A stretch of 64,000 nt of DNA from Eledone cirrhosa (taxonomy: Eukaryota > Mollusca > Cephalopoda > Octopoda > Eledonidae), in NCBI GenBank assembly GCA_964016885.1, contig OZ024759.1:1873001-1937000 (forward strand). Reading direction: 5' to 3'. Below the pieces are notes generated by a model. The model had not been told where the DNA came from. It saw only the letters and a list, made by a program, of their open reading frames with translations, and searched no databases. Made by a program: the position numbers and the translations under genes. Of the stretch, positions 13,109-27,051 are shown in pieces. The stretch's first letter is position 1; each line of letters starts with the position of its first letter.

Positions 13109-16100
13109 CTTTATTAGTAACATGACACAGTCTATATTAGTAACATGACACAGTCTATATTAGTAACATGACAAAGTCTATATTAGTAACATGACAAAGT
13201 CTATATTAGTAACATGACACAGTCTATATTAGTAACATGACACAGTCTATATTAGTAACATGACAAAGTCTATATTAGTAACATGACAAAGTCTATATTA
13301 GTAACATGACACAGTCTATATTAGTAACATGACACAGTCTATATTAGTAACATGAGACAGTCTATATTAGTAGCATGACAAAGTCTATATTAGTAACATG
13401 ACACAGTCTACATTAGTAACATGACAAAGTCTATATTAGTAACATGACACAGTCTATATTAGTAACATGAGACAGTCTATATTAGTAACATGACAAAGTC
13501 TATATTAGTAACATGACAAAGTCTATATTAGTAACATGACAAAGTCTATATTAGTAACATGACAAAGTCTATATTAGTAACATGACAAAGTCTATATTAG
13601 TAACATGACAAAGTCTATATTAGTAACATGACACAGTCTATACTAGTAACATGACACAGTCTATATTAGTAACATGACAAAGTCTATATTAGTAACATGA
13701 CAAAGTCTATATTAGTAACATGACAAAGTCTATATTAGTAACATGACAAAGTCTATATTAGTAGCATGACACAGTCTATATTAGCAACATGACAAAGTCT
13801 ATATTAGTAACATGACACAGTCTATATTAGTAGCATGACAAAGTCTGTATTAGTAACATGACAAAGTCTATATTAGTAACATGACAAAGTCTATATTAGT
13901 AACATGACAAAGTCTATATTAGTAACATGACACAGTCTATATTAGTAACATGACAAAGTCTATATTAGTAGCATGACAAAGTCTATATTAGTAACATGAC
14001 AAAGTCTATATTAGTAACATGACAAAGTCTATATTAGTCACATGACAAAGTCTATATTAGTGACATGACAAAGTCGATATTAGTAACATGACAAAGTCTA
14101 TATTAGTAAAATGACAAAGTCTATATTAGTAACATGACAAAGTCTTTATTAGTAACATGACAAAGTCGATATTAGTAACATGACAATGTCTATATTAGTA
14201 ACATGACAAAGTCTATATTAGTAACATGACAGTCTATATTACTAACATGACACAGTCTATATTAGTAACATGACACAGTCTATATTAGTAGCATGACACA
14301 GTCTATATTAGTAACATGATACAGTCTATATTAGTAACATGACAAAGTCTATATTAGTAACATGACACAGTCTATATTAGTAACATGACACAGTCTATAT
14401 TAGTAGCATGACACAGTCTATATTAGTAACATGATACAGTCTATATTAGTAACATGACAAAGTCTATATTAGTAACATGACAAAGTCTATATTAGTAAAA
14501 TGACAAAGTCTATATTAGTAACATGACAAAGTCTTTATTAGTAACATGACACAGTCTATATTAGTAACATGACAAAGTCTACATTAGTAACATGACAAAG
14601 TCTATATTAGTAACATGACAAGGTCTATATTAGTAACATGACAAAGTCTATATTAGTAACATGATACAGTCTATATTAGTAACATGACAAAGTCTATATT
14701 AGTAACATGACACAGTCTATATTAGTAACATGACAGTCTATATTAGTAACATGACAGTCTACATTAGTAACATGACACAGTCTATATTAGTAACATGACA
14801 AAGTCGATATTAGTAACATGACAATGTCTATATTAGTAACATGACAAAGTCTATATTAGTAACATGACACAGTCTATATTAGTAACATGAAAAAGTCTAT
14901 ATTAGTAACATGACAAAGTCTATATTAGTAACATGACAAAGTCTATATTAGTAACATGACAAAGTCTATATTAGTAGCATGACACAGTCTATATTAGCAA
15001 CATGACAAAGTCTATATTAGTAACATGACACAGTCTATATTAGTAACATGACACAGTCTATATTAGTAACATGACACAGTCTATATTAGTAACATGACAA
15101 AGTCTACATTAGTAACATTACAAAGTCTATATTAGTAACATGACAAGGTCTATATTAGTAACATGACACAGTCTATATTAGTAGCATGACACAGTCTATA
15201 TTAGTAACATGACAGTCTATATTAGTAACATGACACAGTCTATATTAGTAACATGATACAGTCTATATTAGTAACATGACAAAGTCTATATTAGTAACAT
15301 GACACAGTCTATATTAGTAACATGACAGTCTATATTAGTAACATGACAGTCTACATTAGTAACATGACACAGTCTATATTAGTAACATGACAAAGTCGAT
15401 ATTAGTAACATGACAATGTCTATATTAGTAACATGACAAAGTCTATATTAGTAACATGACACAGTCTATATTACTAACATGACACAGTCTATATTAGTAA
15501 CATGACAAAGTCTATATTAGTAACATGACAAAGTCTATATTAGTAACATGACACAGTCTATATTAGTAACATGACAAAGTCTATATTAGTAATATGACAA
15601 AGTCTATATTAGTAAAATGACAAAGTCTATATTAGTAACATGACAAAGTCTTTATTAGTAACATGACACAGTCTATATTAGTAACATGACACAGTCTATA
15701 TTAGTAACATGACAAAGTCTATATTAGTAACATGACAAAGTCTATATTAGTAACATGACACAGTCTATATTAGTAACATGACACAGTCTATATTAGTAAC
15801 ATGACAAAGTCTATATTAGTAACATGACAAAGTCTATATTAGTAACATGACACAGTCTATATTAGTAACATGACACAGTCTATATTAGTAACATGAGACA
15901 GTCTATATTAGTAGCATGACAAAGTCTATATTAGTAACATGACACAGTCTACATTAGTAACATGACAAAGTCTATATTAGTAACATGACACAGTCTATAT
16001 TAGTAACATGAGACAGTCTATATTAGTAACATGACTAAGTCTATATTAGTAACATGACACAGTCTATATTAGTAACATGACACAGTCTATATTAGTAACA

Positions 16101-17069
16101 TGACACAGTATATATTAGTTACATGACAAAGTCTATATTAGTAACATGACAAAGTCTATATTAGTAACATGACACAGTCTATATTAGTAACATGATGAAG
16201 TCTATATTAGTAACATGACACAGTCTATATTAGTAACATGACACAGTCTATATTAGTAACATGAAAAAGTCTATATTAGTAACATGACAAAGTCTATATT
16301 AGTAACATGACAAAGTCTATATTAGTAACATGACAAAGTCTATATTAGTAGCATGACACAGTCTATATTAGCAACATGACAAAGTCTATATTAGTAACAT
16401 GACACAGTCTATATTAGTAACATGACACAGTCTATATTAGTAACATGACACAGTCTATATTAGTAACATGACAAAGTCTACATTAGTAACATGACAAAGT
16501 CTATATTAGTAACATGACAAGGTCTATATTAGTAACATGACAGTCTATATTAGTAGCATGACACAGTCTATATTAGTAACATGATACAGTCTATATTAGT
16601 AACATGACAAAGTCTATATTAGTAACATGACACAGTCTATATTAGTAACATGACAGTCTATATTAGTAACATGACAGTCTACATTAGTAACATGACACAG
16701 TCTATATTAGTAACATGACAAAGTCGATATTAGTAACATGACAATGTCTATATTAGTAACATGACAAAGTCTATATTAGTAACATGACACAGTCTATATT
16801 ACTAACATGACACAGTCTATATTAGTAACATGACAAAGTCTATATTAGTAACATGACAAAGTCTATATTAGTAACATGACAAAGTCTATATTAGTAACAT
16901 GACACAGTCTATATTAGTAACATGACACAGTCTATATTAGTAGCATGACACAGTCTATATTAGTAACATGATACAGTCTATATTAGTAACATGACAAAGT
17001 CTATATTAGTAATATGACAAAGTCTATATTAGTAAAATGACAAAGTCTATATTAGTAACATGACAAAGT
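13109..17069 (+). repeat. Higher-order repeat copy B2 (3,961 bp, 173 monomers), carrying a foreign patch
   Basis: It has the B marks: TTAGTCACATG near 14037, the shortened 1,117-bp middle block and GATGAAG at 16194. Anchors lie at 13109, 14144, 14533, 15650 and 17070. The extra anchor at 14144 belongs to a 69-bp patch that replaced 111 bp. This accounts for the whole 42-bp difference from B1 (4,003 bp). Several GACACAG monomers near 13500-13560 have become GACAAAG. CTATACTAG is at 13638. Confidence 0.85.
14099..14167 (+). repeat. Conversion-like patch of three monomers
   Basis: Three monomers (AAAATG type, plain GACAAAG, CTTTATT type) sit between a TCGATATT monomer and the TCGATATT-GACAATG monomer. 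At this place B1 and B3 have five monomers (GACACAG with GTATATATT, two 21-bp monomers, a TACATT monomer, GACAAAG; 111 bp). The AAAATG, plain, CTTTATT order is what normally stands at the end of a block, so the patch looks copied from a block boundary. The exchange keeps monomer phase. Confidence 0.8.
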
Positions 17070-18535
17070 CTTTATTAGTAACATGACACAGTCTATATTA
17101 GTAACATGACACAGTCTATATTAGTAACATGACAAAGTCTATATTAGTAACATGACAAAGTCTATATTAGTAACATGACACAGTCTATATTAGTAACATG
17201 ACACAGTCTATATTAGTAACATGACAAAGTCTATATTAGTAACATGACAAAGTCTATATTAGTAACATGACACAGTCTATATTAGTAACATGACACAGTC
17301 TATATTAGTAACATGAGACAGTCTATATTAGTAGCATGACAAAGTCTATATTAGTAACATGACACAGTCTACATTAGTAACATGACAAAGTCTATATTAG
17401 TAACATGACACAGTCTATATTAGTAACATGAGACAGTCTATATTAGTAACATGACAAAGTCTATATTAGTAACATGACACAGTCTATATTAGTAACATGA
17501 CACAGTCTATATTAGTAACATGACAAAGTCTATATTAGTAACATGACAAAGTCTATATTAGTAACATGACAAAGTCTATATTAGTAACATGACACAGTCT
17601 ATACTAGTAACATGACACAGTCTATATTAGTAACATGACAAAGTCTATATTAGTAACATGACAAAGTCTATATTAGTAACATGACAAAGTCTATATTAGT
17701 AACATGACAAAGTCTATATTAGTAGCATGACACAGTCTATATTAGCAACATGACAAAGTCTATATTAGTAACATGACACAGTCTATATTAGTAGCATGAC
17801 AAAGTCTGTATTAGTAACATGACAAAGTCTATATTAGTAACATGACAAAGTCTATATTAGTAACATGACAAAGTCTATATTAGTAACATGACACAGTCTA
17901 TATTAGTAACATGACAAAGTCTATATTAGTAGCATGACAAAGTCTATATTAGTAACATGACAAAGTCTATATTAGTAACATGACAAAGTCTATATTAGTC
18001 ACATGACAAAGTCTATATTAGTGACATGACAAAGTCGATATTAGTAACATGACAAAGTCTATATTAGTAACATGACACAGTATATATTAGTAACATGACA
18101 GTCTATATTAGTAACATGACAGTCTACATTAGTAACATGACACAGTCTATATTAGTAACATGACAAAGTCGATATTAGTAACATGACAATGTCTATATTA
18201 GTAACATGACAAAGTCTATATTAGTAACATGACAGTCTATATTACTAACATGACACAGTCTATATTAGTAACATGACACAGTCTATATTAGTAGCATGAC
18301 ACAGTCTATATTAGTAACATGATACAGTCTATATTAGTAACATGACAAAGTCTATATTAGTAACATGACACAGTCTATATTAGTAACATGACACAGTCTA
18401 TATTAGTAGCATGACACAGTCTATATTAGTAACATGATACAGTCTATATTAGTAACATGACAAAGTCTATATTAGTAACATGACAAAGTCTATATTAGTA
18501 AAATGACAAAGTCTATATTAGTAACATGACAAAGT
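17070..18535 (+). repeat. First block of HOR copy B3 (1,466 bp)
   Basis: It has the same length and order as block 1 of B1, including TTAGTCACATG near 17998, the 21-bp monomer before TTACTAAC near 18230 and CTATACTAG at 17599. It directly follows another B copy, so the A-B alternation ends here. The CTTTATT at 18536 opens a block whose order is no longer that of the left domain. Confidence 0.8.
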
Positions 18536-20490
18536 CTTTATTAGTAACATGACACAGTCTATATTAGTAACATGACAAAGTCTACATTAGTAACATGACA
18601 AAGTCTATATTAGTAACATGACAAGGTCTATATTAGTAACATGACACAGTCTATATTAGTAGCATGACACAGTCTATATTAGTAACATGATACAGTCTAT
18701 ATTAGTAGCATGACAAAGTCTATATTAGTAACATGACACAGTCTATATTAGTAACATGACAGTCTATATTAGTAACATGACAGTCTACATTAGTAACATG
18801 ACACAGTCTATATTAGTAACATGACAAAGTCGATATTAGTAACATGACAATGTCTATATTAGTAACATGACAAAGTCTATATTAGTAACATGACACAGTC
18901 TATATTACTAACATGACACAGTCTATATTAGTAACATGACAAAGTCTATATTAGTAACATGACAAAGTCTATGTTAGTAACATGACACAGTCTATATTAG
19001 TAACATGACACAGTCTATATTAGTAACATGACAAAGTCTATATTAGTAGCATGACAAAGTCTATATTAGTAACATGACACAGTCTATATTAGTAACATGA
19101 CAATGTCTATATTAGTAACATGACAAAGTCTATATTAGTAACATGACACAGTCTATATTACTAACATGACACAGTCTATATTAGTAACATGACAAAGTCT
19201 ATATTAGTAACATGACAAAGTCTATATTAGTAACATGACAAAGTCTATATTAGTAACATGACACAGTATATATTAGTAACATGACACAGTCTATATTAGT
19301 AGCATGACACAGTCTATATTAGTAACATGATACAGTCTATATTAGTAACATGACAAAGTCTATATTAGTAATATGACAAAGTCTATATTAGTAAAATGAC
19401 AAAGTCTATATTAGTAACATGACAAAGTCTTTATTAGTAACATGACACAGTCTATATTAGTAACATGACGAAGTCTATATTAGTAACATGACACAGTCTA
19501 TATTAGTAACATGAAAAAGTCTATATTAGTAACATGACAAAGTCTATATTAGTAACATGACAAAGTCTATATTAGTAACATGACACAGTCTATATTAGTA
19601 GCATGACACAGTCTATATTAGCAACATGACAAAGTCTATATTAGTAACATGACACAGTCTATATTAGTAACATGACACAGTCTATATTAGTAACATGACA
19701 CAGTCTATATTAGTAACATGACAAAGTCTACATTAGTAACATGACAAAGTCTATATTAGTAACATGACAAGGTCTATATTAGTAACATGACACAGTCTAT
19801 ATTAGTAGCATGACACAGTCTATATTAGTAACATGATACAGTCTATATTAGTAACATGACAAAGTCTATATTAGTAACATGACACAGTCTATATTAGTAA
19901 CATGACAGTCTATATTAGTAACATGACAGTCTACATTAGTAACATGACACAGTCTATATTAGTAACATGACAAAGTCGATATTAGTAACATGACAATGTC
20001 TATATTAGTAACATGACAAAGTCTATATTAGTAACATGACACAGTCTATATTACTAACATGACACAGTCGATATTAGTAACATGACAAAGTCTATATTAG
20101 TAACATGACAAAGTCTATATTAGTAACATGACAAAGTCTATATTAGTAACATGACACAGTCTATATTAGTAACATGACACAGTCTATATTAGTAGCATGA
20201 CACAGTCTATATTAGTAACATGATACAGTCTATATTAGTAACATGACAAAGTCTATATTAGTAACATGACAAAGTCTATATTAGTAAAATGACAAAGTCT
20301 ATATTAGTAACATGACAAAGTCTTTATTAGTAACATGACACAGTCTATATTAGTAACATGACAAAGTCTACATTAGTAACATGACAAAGTCTATATTAGT
20401 AACATGACAAGGTCTATATTAGTAACATGACACAGTCTATATTAGTAGCATGACACAGTCTATATTAGTAACATGATACAGTCTATATTA
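18536..20490 (+). repeat. Transition region with rearranged block order
   Basis: Anchors are at 18536, 19429 and 20322, with two spacings of 893 bp that differ in internal order. New marks appear: a TAGTAGC monomer directly after GATACAG (18,706 and 20,491), TATGTTAG near 18972, GACGAAG at 19467 and a GACACAG monomer followed by TCGATATT near 20070. The segment from 19099 to the anchor at 19429 is the 330-bp end of a module found complete further right. This is where the regular 4-kb HOR gives way to the reshuffled domain. Confidence 0.7.
19099..19428 (+). repeat. Truncated 330-bp module
   Basis: It opens with GACAATG that is not preceded by TCGATATT, continues through TTACTAAC, GTATATATT, TAGTAGC, GATACAG, AATATG and AAAATG, and ends at CTTTATT 19429. 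The distance of exactly 330 bp is shared by five other copies. The 130 bp that precede it in complete modules are missing here. Confidence 0.75.
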
Positions 20491-20961
20491 GTAGCATGAC
20501 AAAGTCTATATTAGTAACATGACACAGTCTATATTAGTAACATGACAGTCTATATTAGTAACATGACAGTCTACATTAGTAACATGACACAGTCTATATT
20601 AGTAACATGACAAAGTCGATATTAGTAACATGACAATGTCTATATTAGTAACATGACAAAGTCTATATTAGTAACATGACACAGTCTATATTACTAACAT
20701 GACACAGTCTATATTAGTAACATGACAAAGTCTATATTAGTAACATGACAAAGTCTATGTTAGTAACATGACACAGTCTATATTAGTAACATGACACAGT
20801 CTATATTAGTAACATGACACAGTCTATATTAGTAGCATGACACAGTCTATATTAGTAACATGATACAGTCTATATTAGTAACATGACAAAGTCTATATTA
20901 GTAATATGACAAAGTCTATATTAGTAAAATGACAAAGTCTATATTAGTAACATGACAAAGT
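20322..20961 (+). repeat. 640-bp short block (28 monomers)
   Basis: From CTTTATT to CTTTATT this block holds TACATT, GACAAGG, TAGTAGC, GATACAG, two 21-bp monomers, TCGATATT with GACAATG, TTACTAAC, TATGTTAG, GATACAG, AATATG and AAAATG. A 640-bp spacing also occurs at 38035-38674, 43125-43764 and 63228-63867, with small internal differences. It is a compact version of block 2, lacking that block's internal duplication. Confidence 0.75.
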
Positions 20962-23500
20962 CTTTATTAGTAACATGACACAGTCTATATTAGTAACATG
21001 ACAAAGTCTATATTAGTAACATGACAAAGTCTATATTAGTAACATGACAAAGTCTATATTAGTAACATGACACAGTCTATATTAGTAACATGACAATGTC
21101 TATATTAGTAACATGACAAAGTCTATATTAGTAACATGACACAGTCTATATTACTAACATGACACAGTCTATATTAGTAACATGACAAAGTCTATATTAG
21201 TAACATGACAAAGTCTATATTAGTAACATGACAAAGTCTATATTAGTAACATGACACAGTATATATTAGTAACATGACACAGTCTATATTAGTAGCATGA
21301 CACAGTCTATATTAGTAACATGATACAGTCTATATTAGTAACATGACAAAGTCTATATTAGTAATATGACAAAGTCTATATTAGTAAAATGACAAAGTCT
21401 ATATTAGTAACATGACAAAGTCTTTATTAGTAACATGACACAGTCTATATTAGTAACATGACGAAGTCTATATTAGTAACATGACACAGTCTATATTAGT
21501 AACATGACACAGTCTATATTAGTAACATGAAAAAGTCTATATTAGTAACATGACAAAGTCTATATTAGTAACATGACAAAGTCTATATTAGTAACATGAC
21601 ACAGTCTATATTAGTAGCATGACACAGTCTATATTAGCAACATGACAAAGTCTATATTAGTAACATGACACAGTCTATATTAGTAACATGACACAGTCTA
21701 TATTAGTAACATGACACAGTCTATATTAGTAACATGACAAAGTCTACATTAGTAACATGACAAAGTCTATATTAGTAACATGACAAGGTCTATATTAGTA
21801 ACATGACACAGTCTATATTAGTAGCATGACACAGTCTATATTAGTAACATGATACAGTCTATATTAGTAACATGACAAAGTCTATATTAGTAACATGACA
21901 CAGTCTATATTAGTAACATGACAGTCTATATTAGTAACATGACAGTCTACATTAGTAACATGACACAGTCTATATTAGTAACATGACAAAGTCGATATTA
22001 GTAACATGACAATGTCTATATTAGTAACATGACAAAGTCTATATTAGTAACATGACACAGTCTATATTACTAACATGACACAGTCGATATTAGTAACATG
22101 ACAAAGTCTATATTAGTAACATGACAAAGTCTATATTAGTAACATGACAAAGTCTATATTAGTAACATGACACAGTCTATATTAGTAACATGACACAGTC
22201 TATATTAGTAGCATGACACAGTCTATATTAGTAACATGATACAGTCTATATTAGTAACATGACAAAGTCTATATTAGTAATATGACAAAGTCTATATTAG
22301 TAAAATGACAAAGTCTATATTAGTAACATGACAAAGTCTTTATTAGTAACATGACACAGTCTATATTAGTAACATGACACAGTCTATATTAGTAACATGA
22401 CAAAGTCTATATTAGTAACATGACAAAGTCTATATTAGTAACATGACACAGTCTATATTAGTAACATGACACAGTCTATATTAGTAACATGACAAAGTCT
22501 ATATTAGTAACATGACAAAGTCTATATTAGTAACATGACACAGTCTATATTAGTAACATGACACAGTCTATATTAGTAACATGAGACAGTCTATATTAGT
22601 AGCATGACAAAGTCTATATTAGTAACATGACACAGTCTACATTAGTAACATGACAAAGTCTATATTAGTAACATGACACAGTCTATATTAGTAACATGAG
22701 ACAGTCTATATTAGTAACATGACAAAGTCTATATTAGTAACATGACACAGTCTATATTAGTAACATGACACAGTCTATATTAGTAACATGACAAAGTCTA
22801 CATTAGTAACATGACAAAGTCTATATTAGTAACATGACAAAGTCTATATTAGTAACATGACACAGTCTATACTAGTAACATGACACAGTCTATATTAGTA
22901 ACATGACAAAGTCTATATTAGTAACATGACAAAGTCTATATTAGTAACATGACAAAGTCTATATTAGTAACATGACAAAGTCTATATTAGTAGCATGACA
23001 CAGTCTATATTAGCAACATGACAAAGTCTATATTAGTAACATGACACAGTCTATATTAGTAGCATGACAAAGTCTGTATTAGTAACATGACAAAGTCTAT
23101 ATTAGTAACATGACAAAGTCTATATTAGTAACATGACAAAGTCTATATTAGTAACATGACACAGTCTATATTAGTAACATGACAAAGTCTATATTAGTAG
23201 CATGACAAAGTCTATATTAGTAACATGACAAAGTCTATATTAGTAACATGACAAAGTCTATATTAGTAACATGACAAAGTCTATATTAGTGACATGACAA
23301 AGTCGATATTAGTAACATGACAAAGTCTATATTAGTAACATGACACAGTATATATTAGTAACATGACAGTCTATATTACTAACATGACAGTCTACATTAG
23401 TAACATGACACAGTCTATATTAGTAACATGACAAAGTCGATATTAGTAACATGACAATGTCTATATTAGTAACATGACAAAGTCTATATTAGTAACATGA
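20470..23500 (+). repeat. 3,024-bp segmental duplication, copy 1
   Basis: Landmarks recur 3,024 bp downstream: TAGTAGC after GATACAG at 20491/23515, CTTTATT at 20962/23986, 21422/24446 and 22338/25362, GACGAAG at 21460/24484, and CTATACTAG at 22867/25891. The length fits 126 monomers of 23 bp plus six of 21 bp. It contains a 460-bp module, a 916-bp block and a long block-1-like stretch ending with TTACTAAC placed on a 21-bp monomer near 23378. The right boundary is a jump from a plain monomer to GATACAG-TAGTAGC near 23490. Confidence 0.82.
20962..21421 (+). repeat. 460-bp module (20 monomers)
   Basis: It is bounded by CTTTATT at both ends and followed by a block with GACGAAG as its second monomer. 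The interior has GACAATG without TCGATATT at 21092, TTACTAAC, GTATATATT, TAGTAGC, GATACAG, AATATG and AAAATG. All monomers are 23 bp. Identical spacing is found at 23986, 34731 and 38675; none occurs left of 18.9 kb or right of 41 kb. Confidence 0.82.
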
Positions 23501-26500
23501 TACAGTCTATATTAGTAGCATGACAAAGTCTATATTAGTAACATGACACAGTCTATATTAGTAACATGACAGTCTATATTAGTAACATGACAGTCTACAT
23601 TAGTAACATGACACAGTCTATATTAGTAACATGACAAAGTCGATATTAGTAACATGACAATGTCTATATTAGTAACATGACAAAGTCTATATTAGTAACA
23701 TGACACAGTCTATATTACTAACATGACACAGTCTATATTAGTAACATGACAAAGTCTATATTAGTAACATGACAAAGTCTATGTTAGTAACATGACACAG
23801 TCTATATTAGTAACATGACACAGTCTATATTAGTAACATGACACAGTCTATATTAGTAGCATGACACAGTCTATATTAGTAACATGATACAGTCTATATT
23901 AGTAACATGACAAAGTCTATATTAGTAATATGACAAAGTCTATATTAGTAAAATGACAAAGTCTATATTAGTAACATGACAAAGTCTTTATTAGTAACAT
24001 GACACAGTCTATATTAGTAACATGACAAAGTCTATATTAGTAACATGACAAAGTCTATATTAGTAACATGACAAAGTCTATATTAGTAACATGACACAGT
24101 CTATATTAGTAACATGACAATGTCTATATTAGTAACATGACAAAGTCTATATTAGTAACATGACACAGTCTATATTACTAACATGACACAGTCTATATTA
24201 GTAACATGACAAAGTCTATATTAGTAACATGACAAAGTCTATATTAGTAACATGACAAAGTCTATATTAGTAACATGACACAGTATATATTAGTAACATG
24301 ACACAGTCTATATTAGTAGCATGACACAGTCTATATTAGTAACATGATACAGTCTATATTAGTAACATGACAAAGTCTATATTAGTAATATGACAAAGTC
24401 TATATTAGTAAAATGACAAAGTCTATATTAGTAACATGACAAAGTCTTTATTAGTAACATGACACAGTCTATATTAGTAACATGACGAAGTCTATATTAG
24501 TAACATGACACAGTCTATATTAGTAACATGACACAGTCTATATTAGTAACATGAAAAAGTCTATATTAGTAACATGACAAAGTCTATATTAGTAACATGA
24601 CAAAGTCTATATTAGTAACATGACACAGTCTATATTAGTAGCATGACACAGTCTATATTAGCAACATGACAAAGTCTATATTAGTAACATGACACAGTCT
24701 ATATTAGTAACATGACACAGTCTATATTAGTAACATGACACAGTCTATATTAGTAACATGACAAAGTCTACATTAGTAACATGACAAAGTCTATATTAGT
24801 AACATGACAAGGTCTATATTAGTAACATGACACAGTCTATATTAGTAGCATGACACAGTCTATATTAGTAACATGATACAGTCTATATTAGTAACATGAC
24901 AAAGTCTATATTAGTAACATGACACAGTCTATATTAGTAACATGACAGTCTATATTAGTAACATGACAGTCTACATTAGTAACATGACACAGTCTATATT
25001 AGTAACATGACAAAGTCGATATTAGTAACATGACAATGTCTATATTAGTAACATGACAAAGTCTATATTAGTAACATGACACAGTCTATATTACTAACAT
25101 GACACAGTCGATATTAGTAACATGACAAAGTCTATATTAGTAACATGACAAAGTCTATATTAGTAACATGACAAAGTCTATATTAGTAACATGACACAGT
25201 CTATATTAGTAACATGACACAGTCTATATTAGTAGCATGACACAGTCTATATTAGTAACATGATACAGTCTATATTAGTAACATGACAAAGTCTATATTA
25301 GTAATATGACAAAGTCTATATTAGTAAAATGACAAAGTCTATATTAGTAACATGACAAAGTCTTTATTAGTAACATGACACAGTCTATATTAGTAACATG
25401 ACACAGTCTATATTAGTAACATGACAAAGTCTATATTAGTAACATGACAAAGTCTATATTAGTAACATGACACAGTCTATATTAGTAACATGACACAGTC
25501 TATATTAGTAACATGACAAAGTCTATATTAGTAACATGACAAAGTCTATATTAGTAACATGACACAGTCTATATTAGTAACATGACACAGTCTATATTAG
25601 TAACATGAGACAGTCTATATTAGTAGCATGACAAAGTCTATATTAGTAACATGACACAGTCTACATTAGTAACATGACAAAGTCTATATTAGTAACATGA
25701 CACAGTCTATATTAGTAACATGAGACAGTCTATATTAGTAACATGACAAAGTCTATATTAGTAACATGACACAGTCTATATTAGTAACATGACACAGTCT
25801 ATATTAGTAACATGACAAAGTCTACATTAGTAACATGACAAAGTCTATATTAGTAACATGACAAAGTCTATATTAGTAACATGACACAGTCTATACTAGT
25901 AACATGACACAGTCTATATTAGTAACATGACAAAGTCTATATTAGTAACATGACAAAGTCTATATTAGTAACATGACAAAGTCTATATTAGTAACATGAC
26001 AAAGTCTATATTAGTAGCATGACACAGTCTATATTAGCAACATGACAAAGTCTATATTAGTAACATGACACAGTCTATATTAGTAGCATGACAAAGTCTG
26101 TATTAGTAACATGACAAAGTCTATATTAGTAACATGACAAAGTCTATATTAGTAACATGACAAAGTCTATATTAGTAACATGACACAGTCTATATTAGTA
26201 ACATGACAAAGTCTATATTAGTAGCATGACAAAGTCTATATTAGTAACATGACAAAGTCTATATTAGTAACATGACAAAGTCTATATTAGTAACATGACA
26301 AAGTCTATATTAGTGACATGACAAAGTCGATATTAGTAACATGACAAAGTCTATATTAGTAACATGACACAGTATATATTAGTAACATGACAGTCTATAT
26401 TACTAACATGACAGTCTACATTAGTAACATGACACAGTCTATATTAGTAACATGACAAAGTCGATATTAGTAACATGACAATGTCTATATTAGTAACATG

Positions 26501-26508
26501 ACAAAGAC
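23501..26508 (+). repeat. 3,024-bp segmental duplication, copy 2
   Basis: This is the downstream partner of the copy starting near 20470, with the same anchors and modules at +3,024. The TTACTAAC-on-a-21-bp-monomer variant near 26400 confirms the pairing. It continues past the point where copy 1 was cut: after GACAATG it goes on with the normal TTACTAAC, TAGTAGC, GATACAG order instead of jumping. Copy 2 therefore shows the uncut arrangement at its right end. Confidence 0.82.
23986..24445 (+). repeat. 460-bp module, second copy
   Basis: It has the same monomer order and length as the module at 20962, with GACAATG at 24116, 130 bp after the anchor. It is carried within the 3,024-bp duplication. 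Confidence 0.82.
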
Positions 26509-27051
26509 TATCTTAGTAACATGACACAGTCTATATTACTAACATGACACAGTCTATATTAGTAACATGACACAGTCTATATTAGTAGCATGACACAGTC
26601 TATATTAGTAACATGATACAGTCTATATTAGTAACATGACAAAGTCTATATTAGTAACATGACACAGTCTATATTAGTAACATGACACAGTCTATATTAG
26701 TAGCATGACACAGTCTATATTAGTAACATGATACAGTCTATATTAGTAACATGACAAAGTCTATATTAGTAACATGACAAAGTCTATATTAGTAAAATGA
26801 CAAAGTCTATATTAGTAACATGACAAAGTCTTTATTAGTAACATGACACAGTCTATATTAGTAACATGACAAAGTCTACATTAGTAACATGACAAAGTCT
26901 ATATTAGTAACATGACAAGGTCTATATTAGTAACATGACACAGTCTATATTAGTAGCATGACACAGTCTATATTAGTAACATGATACAGTCTATATTAGT
27001 AACATGACAAAGTCTATATTAGTAACATGACACAGTCTATATTAGTAACAT

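Noticed and set aside
3031..15130. CATTACAAAG monomers as a separate element
   Set aside because: The variant recurs at the same place in the middle block of HOR copies (near 3031, 7105, 11085, 15115), so it is an ordinary HOR position, not an insertion.
18536..20321. An 893-bp tandem duplication suggested by equal anchor spacing (18536, 19429, 20322)
   Set aside because: The two 893-bp intervals have different monomer orders (TATGTTAG and GACAATG in one; GACGAAG and GAAAAAG in the other), so the equal length is coincidental.
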